A stretch of DNA of 5,734 bases, from positions 1 through 5,734 of the forward strand of contig RPPD01000166.1 in assembly GCA_003818675.1 (NCBI GenBank), given 5' to 3'. Made by a program: the position numbers and the translations under genes. Position 1 is the first letter of the stretch. The number at the start of each line of letters is the position of its first letter. The notes under the pieces were generated by a model. That model saw nothing but the letters and a program-made list of their open reading frames with translations, was not told the origin of the DNA and searched no databases. The stretch is from Spirochaetaceae bacterium (lineage in GTDB: Bacteria; Spirochaetota; Spirochaetia; SZUA-6; RPPD01). Shown piece after piece: positions 1-3,867 of this stretch.

Positions 1-929
1 TACAGCGGCCGGCCCTTCACTTCGTCAAAGATGCGGCCCAGGTAAGCACCCATGATTCCGAGTATTATGAAGAGTATGCCGTTAAAGATGATGAGCAGCG
101 ATACGATCGACGTCCAGCCCTCTGCGGTCTCACCGTTGAAATAGCGTACAAGACTGTAAATGAAATAACCAAATCCGCCGGCAGATGTCAGGAAACCAAT
201 CCATGATGCAATTTGAAGCGGCTTGCGCGAAAAGGCCGTGATGGCGTCTGCTGCAAAGTTGATCATCCTGAAAAGCGGATACTTTGTTTTTCCGGCGCGG
301 CGTTTCTGCCTGATGTATTCTGCAGAGGTCTGGCGGAATCCAGTCCATGCCACAAGCCCGCGCAGGAATCTGTGGCGTTCCGGCATGCGCTTTATTGCAT
401 CGCAGACCTTGCGGTCCATGAGCCTGAAATCCCCGGAGTCAAGCGGTATTGAAATACCTGAAAATCTGCGGAGCACGCGGTAGAAGAGTGCGGCAGTTAT
501 ACGCTTGAAAAAGGAATCTCCCTTGCGGCCGATACGCTTCCCGTAGACAACGTGAAATCCCTGTTTCCATTTGGCGATCATCACGGGAATTACATCCGGC
601 GGGTCCTGCAGATCTGCGTCAATGACAATCACAGCGTGGCCACAGGCAAAGTCAATACCAGCGCTCACAGCCGCCTGGTGTCCGAAGTTACGGGAAAAGC
701 TGAGCACTTTTACATGGCGGTCAAGTGCGGAAATCTCATGGAGAAGTGGAAGCGTGTTGTCCCTGCTCCCGTCGTTTACAAAGACGAGTTCGTATGCCTC
801 GCCCGCGGAAGCCATTACAGCTGTAAGTTCCTTGTGGCAGGCTCGCACACAGTCTTCCTCATTATAAACCGGAATGACGACTGTGTAGACAGGAGACGCT
901 TTTTTTGCCTTATGCCCTTGCCGCTTCAT
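1..929 (-). CDS. Family 2 glycosyltransferase, GtrB/DPM1-like, membrane-anchored (3' end cut off)
   Basis: Reading the reverse strand from the ATG at 929 gives 309 codons that run off the left edge without a stop. The N-terminal GT-A domain has VVIPVYNEE (residues 17-25), VNDGS (51-55), SRNFGHQAA (79-87), the metal-binding DADLQDPP (104-111), SGDFRLMDR (165-173) and RRAGKTKYPL (210-219). Two hydrophobic segments follow (about 240-263 and 275-297), then GRIFDEVKGRPL, the usual end of this family, so only a few tens of codons are probably missing. Family members move a sugar from a nucleotide sugar to a polyprenyl phosphate at the cytoplasmic membrane, for O-antigen, glycan or lipid A modification. 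The donor cannot be read from sequence. An in-frame TGA lies 10 codons upstream and 929 is the only ATG after it. No clear SD precedes it. No partner flippase or second transferase is visible, as the downstream side is outside the window. Confidence 0.93.
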   Translation of the reverse strand, partial: MKRQGHKAKKASPVYTVVIPVYNEEDCVRACHKELTAVMASAGEAYELVFVNDGSRDNTLPLLHEISALDRHVKVLSFSRNFGHQAAVSAGIDFACGHAVIVIDADLQDPPDVIPVMIAKWKQGFHVVYGKRIGRKGDSFFKRITAALFYRVLRRFSGISIPLDSGDFRLMDRKVCDAIKRMPERHRFLRGLVAWTGFRQTSAEYIRQKRRAGKTKYPLFRMINFAADAITAFSRKPLQIASWIGFLTSAGGFGYFIYSLVRYFNGETAEGWTSIVSLLIIFNGILFIILGIMGAYLGRIFDEVKGRPL

Positions 930-936
930 GATTCTG

Positions 937-965
937 ACCGTAGCACCGTCAGTGATTCATGTCAA
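937..965 (-). promoter_or_regulatory. Possible sigma70-type promoter of the glycosyltransferase
   Basis: On the minus strand a perfect TTGACA (960-965) is followed after 17 nt by TACGGT (937-942). The -10 matches consensus at only 3 of 6 positions. Only 7 nt separate it from the ATG at 929, so transcription would begin at or next to the start codon. That would fit the missing SD but is inference from spacing alone. Confidence 0.35.
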
Positions 966-974
966 TAAAATCTG

Positions 975-1003
975 TTGCCGTAATATAAGAAAATCTATAT
1001 ATT
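975..1003 (+). promoter_or_regulatory. Sigma70-type promoter of the ferritin gene
   Basis: TTGCCG (975-980), a 17-nt spacer and TATATT (998-1003) form a good match to a housekeeping promoter. The predicted transcript starts near 1010 and has a leader of about 30 nt containing the SD at 1028-1033. It is divergent from the glycosyltransferase promoter candidate and overlaps an interrupted palindrome, described separately. Confidence 0.6.
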
Positions 1004-1005
1004 AC
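980..1005. promoter_or_regulatory. 26-bp interrupted palindrome over the ferritin promoter, candidate operator
   Basis: GTAATATA (980-987) and TATATTAC (998-1005) are perfect 8-bp inverted arms separated by 10 nt. The left arm abuts the -35 box and the right arm covers the -10 box, where a dimeric repressor would block polymerase. AT-rich dyads of this kind are bound by Fur/PerR- or Rrf2-type regulators, but I do not recognise the exact consensus of either. An A+T-rich promoter can give some symmetry by chance. Confidence 0.45.
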
Positions 1006-1039
1006 AAATGAATATCAAAACAGACAAAAGGAGAAATGT

Positions 1040-1531
1040 ATGAATGAGGATGTCAAGAAAGCGCTGAACAAGCAGATCAACATGGAGATGTTCAGTTCCT
1101 ACCTGTACCTTTCCATGTCGGCTGATTTCCTGGATAAAAACCTGTCCGGTTTTGCCCAATGGATGAAAATCCAGGCAGACGAAGAGACTGAGCATGCCAT
1201 GAAAATCTTCCATTATCTCGGAGAACGCGGGGCAAGGATCGAGCTTGAGGCCATTGATGCACCCAAAAAATCGTGGAACAGCCCGCTCGAGGCTTTTTCA
1301 GAGGCCTATGCCCACGAACAGAAGGTTACCGCCTCCATCGGAAAAATCGTGGATCTGGCCCGCGAGAAAAAGGATCATGCCACAGACAATTTTCTGCAGT
1401 GGTTTGTAAAGGAGCAGGTCGAGGAAGAAGCCAATGCTGACGCGAACGTGAAGAAAATCGGGATGGTCAAGGAAAATGCCGGTGCCCTTTACATGCTGGA
1501 TCGCGAATTGGGTTCCCGCAAGGGTGACTGA
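1040..1531 (+). CDS. ftnA: Bacterial non-heme ferritin (iron storage)
   Basis: This 163-residue protein has the usual length of bacterial ferritin and aligns along its length with the FtnA family. It oxidises Fe(II) at a di-iron centre and stores ferric iron in a 24-subunit cytoplasmic shell. The ferroxidase residues are all in place: Glu16, Glu49 and His52 (in EETEH), Glu93, Gln126 and Glu129, with Tyr23 nearby. The third metal site of FtnA-type ferritins also looks intact (Glu48, Glu125, Glu128, Glu129). There is no methionine at the heme-binding position expected of bacterioferritin. The start is set by AAGGAG at 1028-1033, 6 nt before ATG. An ATG at 1036 is out of frame. Rubredoxin follows after 57 nt with its own likely promoter. 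Regulation probably acts through the dyad at 980-1005. Confidence 0.97.
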   Translation: MNEDVKKALNKQINMEMFSSYLYLSMSADFLDKNLSGFAQWMKIQADEETEHAMKIFHYLGERGARIELEAIDAPKKSWNSPLEAFSEAYAHEQKVTASIGKIVDLAREKKDHATDNFLQWFVKEQVEEEANADANVKKIGMVKENAGALYMLDRELGSRKGD

Positions 1532-1540
1532 CGAAACTAC

Positions 1541-1567
1541 TTGCGAAAAATATTCTGTACATATAAT
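1541..1567 (+). promoter_or_regulatory. Promoter of the rubredoxin gene
   Basis: TTGCGA (1541-1546) and a perfect TATAAT (1562-1567) are separated by 15 nt, shorter than the ideal 17. Transcription would begin near 1574, just ahead of the SD (1579-1583). Weak symmetry (ATATT at 1550-1554, AATAT at 1565-1569) surrounds the -10. Read-through from ferritin is also possible because I see no terminator between the two genes. Confidence 0.5.
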
Positions 1568-1588
1568 ATGAACCAGATGGAGGCGTTC

Positions 1589-1747
1589 ATGAAATACAAG
1601 TGCACAGTTTGTGATTATATCTATGACCCTGCCAAGGGGGATCCTGATGGTGGAATAGATCCCGGCACGCCATTTGAAGCTATACCTGATGACTGGGTCT
1701 GCCCTGTATGCGGAGCTTCCAAGGCTGACTTTGAACCCGTATCCTGA
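1589..1747 (+). CDS. rub: Rubredoxin
   Basis: This is a 52-residue cytoplasmic one-electron carrier with a single iron held by four cysteines: Cys5 and Cys8 (CTVC) and Cys38 and Cys41 (CPVC). The rest is textbook rubredoxin: [20 protein letters not shown] (residues 10-29), IPDDWVCP and ASKADFEPV. The ATG at 1589 is chosen because GGAGG (1579-1583) lies 5 nt upstream and because it gives the family's normal length. A TTG at 1541 would add 16 unrelated residues and lies inside the promoter. In anaerobes rubredoxin passes electrons to peroxide, superoxide or oxygen reductases. None is visible here, so its partner must be elsewhere. Placement beside ferritin suggests a shared role in iron and oxidative-stress handling, by inference. 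Confidence 0.97.
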   Translation: MKYKCTVCDYIYDPAKGDPDGGIDPGTPFEAIPDDWVCPVCGASKADFEPVS

Positions 1748-1776
1748 TTGCGTCCCTGATACCAGCAGTGGTCTTC

Positions 1777-1782
1777 AGGAGG
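1777..1782 (+). promoter_or_regulatory. Shine-Dalgarno that fixes a TTG start
   Basis: A perfect AGGAGG lies 8 nt before TTG at 1791. It is the main evidence that the small gene after rubredoxin begins at TTG and not at the ATG further upstream inside rubredoxin. Confidence 0.75.
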
Positions 1783-1790
1783 TTATTTTT

Positions 1791-2075
1791 TTGGCACAAG
1801 CTCCAGCCCCGTTTTTTGCAGCATACACAGACATTATAAGGCAGGCTATCCTGACAGCAAAGTCGCTTTTGATACGCAACACAAGCATGATAGACAATGT
1901 CAAGAAGTCGGCTGCGCTTCTGGACGCAGTATCAACCATACCGGAATCGCTTTTTCGCTGGGAAGACAGTCTGGAACCTGCTCTGCGGAAAAAACTGGAA
2001 TACTTTGATTCGGTCTGGGCAAGGGAAGAGATGGACTTCAGGTTAATGAAGATATATAAAAAACATATTAATTAG
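1791..2075 (+). CDS. Unrecognised 94-residue protein (TTG start)
   Basis: I do not recognise this protein. The frame is open for 94 codons from TTG 1791 to TAG 2073-2075. It begins MAQAPAPFFAAYTDII and is probably mainly alpha-helical, with a mid-section IDNVKKSAALLDAVSTIP (residues 34-51) and a charged C-terminus ending in MKIYKKHIN. It has no cysteine, signal peptide or membrane segment. Its short alanine/proline start and amphipathic helices resemble small phasin-like or coiled-coil proteins, but this is only an impression. It lies 43 nt after rubredoxin with no terminator between, so it probably shares that transcript, and a strong terminator follows 9 nt after its stop. The strong SD, good reading frame and operon position argue that it is real. 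Its last 8 bases overlap the end of tatB on the other strand. Confidence 0.7.
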   Translation: MAQAPAPFFAAYTDIIRQAILTAKSLLIRNTSMIDNVKKSAALLDAVSTIPESLFRWEDSLEPALRKKLEYFDSVWAREEMDFRLMKIYKKHIN

Positions 2076-2319
2076 ATTTTGTCAGGCGGCGTTTTTTGCC
2101 GCCTTTTTTTTGCCGTTTTCGCGGCCGCGTTGATTGTGTGTTATGTGACGGCGGTTCCTTCAGGGCGTCTTTTCCGGCATTCGAAAACTCATCCTTGAGC
2201 CTGTTCAGGGTCGCCATGAGCTCCCCGATTTTTTTTATAACCCTGGGTATTTCCCTTGGAGAAATTAAAAAGATGATAAACAGGATGAGCAGAATCTCGC
2301 CATAGCCAATGCCCCACAT
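2068..2319 (-). CDS. tatB: TatB-like subunit of the twin-arginine translocase (TatA/B family)
   Basis: This 83-residue protein has a short periplasmic N-terminus, one membrane helix (about residues 7-20), a hinge SPREIP (20-25) and an amphipathic helix (about 24-46). In TatB it partners TatC in recognising twin-arginine signal peptides. The conserved TatB glutamate is present (Glu8 in GYGEIL) and the hinge has a proline (Pro21), though the usual Gly-Pro is Ser-Pro here. The stop of tatC and the ATG share one base (TGATG), with GGGAG 4 nt upstream, so the two are probably translationally coupled. The tail is unusual: residues 65-83 hold 11 lysines or arginines in 19. Residues 70-79 are encoded by the opposite strand of the intrinsic terminator at 2084-2111. 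I favour TatB over a second TatA because of Glu8 and Pro21, but short TatA/B proteins are hard to separate. Confidence 0.85.
   Translation of the reverse strand: MWGIGYGEILLILFIIFLISPREIPRVIKKIGELMATLNRLKDEFSNAGKDALKEPPSHNTQSTRPRKRQKKGGKKRRLTKSN
2084..2111 (+). terminator. Intrinsic terminator of the ferritin-rubredoxin-hypothetical block
   Basis: AGGCGGC (2084-2090) pairs with GCCGCCT (2098-2104) around a short loop that is mostly T, followed directly by eight T residues (2104-2111). It is a strong rho-independent terminator for plus-strand transcription, 9 nt after the stop at 2075. On the minus strand the hairpin is not followed by a T-run, so it should not end the tat transcript, within whose tatB gene it lies. 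Confidence 0.9.
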
Positions 2320-3029
2320 CAGTCTCCCTTCCTTTCATCCAGGCCGAGACCAAGAAGTTTTGCCGCAAGCAGGCTTATTCCATATAGCGCCAGCATAGGC
2401 AGTGCGACTGCGATCTGGGAGATAACATCAGGTGGAGTGATGATGGCTGCCACGACAAAAATAAAAATGATCATGTACCTGAAGTTTTTTACGAAAAAAC
2501 TGAACGGGACAATCCTGAATTTCAGGAACAGGAGCATGACAATCGGGAACTGGAAGCAGAGCCCAAACCCGATCAGGAATGTCATGAAAAAATCGATGAA
2601 CTCGTCCAGTGAAACAAGCAGACCTACTTTATCCGGAAAAAACTCATTGGACTTCAGGAATTGTATTGAATACGGAAGGACAGCCTGAAATGCGAAGATG
2701 ACACCGCCTGTAAAAAGGAGGAATGTACCAGTCAGAAGACAGATCATTATGATCTTTTCCCGTGGCATGAGAGCCGGTTTTATGAATACGGCAATTTCAA
2801 ATATTATTACAGGCAAACTCAGGAAAAGACCTGTGGTCAAGGCGATCTTCATCCTGACCATGAAACCTTCGGCGATTTCAAACGCGTACAGCTCGTCTCC
2901 GGCCAGGCTTACCAGCACTTTAATGAGCTCCGGAAAAATGAAATACCCTGCCACAGAACCTGCTAGGACAAAGATACAGGAGACAATTACCCGTCTCCGA
3001 AGCTCTTCGACATGATCCCAGAATGTCAT
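2319..3029 (-). CDS. tatC: Twin-arginine translocase subunit TatC
   Basis: This 236-residue polytopic membrane protein has the hydrophobicity pattern of the six-helix TatC family. TatC is the core receptor that binds twin-arginine signal peptides and, with TatB and TatA, moves folded proteins across the inner membrane. Visible signatures are the cytoplasmic HVEELRRRV (residues 6-14), GLFLSLPVIIFE (67-78), FIKPALMPREK (82-92) with Glu91 near the position of the key E. coli Glu103, FGLCFQFP (155-162) and TPPDVISQ (198-205), containing the conserved loop aspartate Asp201. At the buried acidic position of the fourth helix (E. coli Glu170) this protein has Gln160. The ATG at 3029 is chosen because the family starts just before this motif. 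The frame is open upstream to 3188, but that stretch lies over tatA. The start follows the tatA stop by 19 nt with only a weak GGA as SD. Confidence 0.96.
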   Translation of the reverse strand: MTFWDHVEELRRRVIVSCIFVLAGSVAGYFIFPELIKVLVSLAGDELYAFEIAEGFMVRMKIALTTGLFLSLPVIIFEIAVFIKPALMPREKIIMICLLTGTFLLFTGGVIFAFQAVLPYSIQFLKSNEFFPDKVGLLVSLDEFIDFFMTFLIGFGLCFQFPIVMLLFLKFRIVPFSFFVKNFRYMIIFIFVVAAIITPPDVISQIAVALPMLALYGISLLAAKLLGLGLDERKGD

Positions 3030-3048
3030 GGGTGATCCGGTTTTGCGG

Positions 3049-3252
3049 CTAATCCCTTTTTTTCTTTTCGTCGGAATCCGCCTTGTCTTTGTCATCGTCC
3101 CTGGATTCGCGCAAAGCCTTCTTGAACTCCCGCATGCCCTCGCCCAGGGAGCGCGCAATTTTTGGGATCTGGCTTGCGCCAAAGACAAGCACCAGGATCG
3201 CCACGATGACGAGGATTTCCGTCCATCCTATCTGGCCAAAGCATACAAACAT
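3049..3252 (-). CDS. tatA: Twin-arginine translocase pore-forming subunit TatA
   Basis: This 67-residue protein has an N-terminal membrane helix (about residues 12-24), the FG hinge (Phe24-Gly25), an amphipathic helix starting at IPKIARSLGEGMREFKKAL (29-47) and a charged, mostly acidic tail. TatA oligomers form the transient passage for folded substrates recruited by TatB-TatC. The FG hinge, the IP pair and the pattern GEGMREFKK are typical of TatA and separate it from the TatB-like gene on the far side of tatC. The start at 3252 gives the normal TatA N-terminus (MF) but has no SD. A second ATG at 3297 would add 15 residues, with a weak AGGA 12 nt upstream. I prefer 3252 because a promoter candidate ends just before it. 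tatA heads a tatA-tatC-tatB operon. Confidence 0.93.
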   Translation of the reverse strand: MFVCFGQIGWTEILVIVAILVLVFGASQIPKIARSLGEGMREFKKALRESRDDDKDKADSDEKKKRD

Positions 3253-3261
3253 ATGTTTGGG

Positions 3262-3290
3262 ATGATAGTGTTTTTTTGCTTGACCCGCAA
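3262..3290 (-). promoter_or_regulatory. Promoter candidate for the tatA-tatC-tatB operon
   Basis: On the minus strand TTGCGG (3285-3290), a 17-nt spacer and TATCAT (3262-3267, 5 of 6 matches) precede the tatA ATG (3252) by 9 nt. The transcript would have almost no leader, which fits the absence of an SD. Its -35 box touches that of the divergent Rrf2 promoter at base 3285. Confidence 0.45.
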
Positions 3291-3292
3291 GC
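3278..3292. promoter_or_regulatory. Inverted repeat over the two divergent -35 boxes
   Basis: GCTTG (3278-3282) and CAAGC (3288-3292) are perfect 5-bp arms with a 5-nt centre, lying exactly over both candidate -35 boxes. It could be an operator that controls tat and isc transcription together, but 5-bp arms arise easily by chance. Confidence 0.3.
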
Positions 3293-3308
3293 GCCATTAT
3301 GGTAATAT
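3280..3308 (+). promoter_or_regulatory. Promoter of the Rrf2-nifS-nifU operon
   Basis: TTGACC (3280-3285, 5 of 6 matches), a 17-nt spacer and TAATAT (3303-3308, 4 of 6) form a good sigma70-type promoter. Transcription would begin near 3315, leaving a leader of about 65 nt to the TTG start at 3379. That leader holds the GTCAACTGTTGAC dyad. Confidence 0.6.
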
Positions 3309-3346
3309 TTCCTATATCTCTGGTATGAATAGTGGGTGGCCGGGCG

Positions 3347-3359
3347 GTCAACTGTTGAC
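3347..3359. promoter_or_regulatory. Perfect 13-bp palindrome in the leader of the Rrf2 gene, candidate operator
   Basis: GTCAAC and GTTGAC flank a single central T, giving GTCAACTGTTGAC. It lies about 30-45 bp downstream of the predicted transcription start and 9 bp before the SD. Rrf2 regulators are dimers that commonly control their own operon through dyads, so autoregulation is plausible. The short loop means it is not a useful RNA hairpin. Confidence 0.45.
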
Positions 3360-3368
3360 ACAGCCGAC

Positions 3369-3374
3369 AGGAGG
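3369..3374 (+). promoter_or_regulatory. Shine-Dalgarno that fixes the TTG start of the Rrf2 regulator
   Basis: AGGAGG ends 4 nt before TTG at 3379. The spacing is tight, but this is the only start that yields the standard Rrf2 N-terminus, and no ATG or GTG lies nearby in frame. Confidence 0.7.
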
Positions 3375-3378
3375 TATT

Positions 3379-3867
3379 TTGTTTACCATTTCGACAAGGG
3401 TAAGGTACGGGATTCGCGCGCTTTTGGAACTTGCAAAGGCGCAGGAAAGGGAACCCCTGTCTTTGCATGAAATTTCACAGCGCCTCGGGCTTTCCTTCAA
3501 ATACCTGGAAAATATTTTCATGCTGTTAAAACGCGGCAATATGGTGCGCGGCACCAGGGGGCCGGAGGGCGGTTATGTCCTGGTCAAACGGCCACATGAG
3601 CTTTCAATATTGCAGATCGTAACCGCTCTGGAAGGACCGTTGTTCTCAAACGAATGCACGGATCTGGACTCCTCCTGTTCCCGCATTGACCTTTGCTGTC
3701 TGCGCGGTCTTTGGGCGGATCTCCAGAAAACGGTTGACGCCTATCTGGGCGGGAAAACCCTGGCGGATCTTCTTGAAACGGAATCCAGTCTTCCTGAACT
3801 GCTGTTTAAAAAACTTGAAAGGAAATCCGGCAAACAGGAATCACCTATTGTCAGGGGAGGAACTTGA
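3379..3867 (+). CDS. iscR: Rrf2-family, IscR-like Fe-S-sensing transcriptional regulator
   Basis: This 162-residue regulator starts MFTISTRVRYGIRALLELA, the classic Rrf2 beginning. A winged helix-turn-helix covers about residues 1-85, with SLHEISQRLGLSFKYLENIF (28-47) as the recognition region and GTRGPEGGYVL (58-68) as the wing. The sensor loop has Cys93, Cys100 and Cys106, spaced like the three cluster-ligating cysteines of IscR, plus an extra Cys107. The His that completes the E. coli IscR site appears to be Arg109 here, as in many non-enterobacterial members, so the fourth ligand is open. It probably binds a [2Fe-2S] cluster and adjusts nifS-nifU to Fe-S demand. Its stop shares one base with the nifS ATG (TGATG). 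Both candidate operators lie upstream. The symbol reflects context, as the effector is not proven. Confidence 0.92.
   Translation: MFTISTRVRYGIRALLELAKAQEREPLSLHEISQRLGLSFKYLENIFMLLKRGNMVRGTRGPEGGYVLVKRPHELSILQIVTALEGPLFSNECTDLDSSCSRIDLCCLRGLWADLQKTVDAYLGGKTLADLLETESSLPELLFKKLERKSGKQESPIVRGGT

Noticed and set aside
552..968. Open frame of 138 codons on plus
   Set aside because: It lies antisense to the glycosyltransferase, whose minus-strand frame has clear family motifs throughout. The plus frame gives no recognisable protein.
1517..1545. Inverted repeat CGCAAG / CTTGCG after ferritin as a terminator
   Set aside because: The loop is 17 nt, the right arm overlaps the rubredoxin -35 box, and an A-run, not a T-run, follows. 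It cannot be an intrinsic terminator on plus.
1541..1588. TTG at 1541 as the start of rubredoxin
   Set aside because: It coincides with the -35 box and has no SD. The ATG at 1589 has GGAGG 5 nt upstream and gives the normal length.
2058..2104. Terminator for the tat operon on the minus strand
   Set aside because: The GC hairpin at 2084-2104 is not followed by a T-run on minus; the nearest T-run is about 20 nt away. I see no convincing tat terminator in the window.
3030..3188. 53-residue N-terminal extension of TatC
   Set aside because: It overlaps tatA on the same strand in another frame, is arginine/lysine rich and is not TatC-like. The ATG at 3029 directly precedes the conserved N-terminal motif.
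3355..3360. Perfect TTGACA as a -35 box for the Rrf2 operon
   Set aside because: A -10 at 17 nt would fall on the TTG start codon (TTTGTT, poor match) and transcripts would lack the SD. The hexamer is better explained as half of the palindrome.
3028..3378. In-frame upstream extension of the Rrf2 regulator
   Set aside because: The frame is open but runs antisense through tatA and the promoter region. The SD and the standard Rrf2 N-terminus put the start at TTG 3379.
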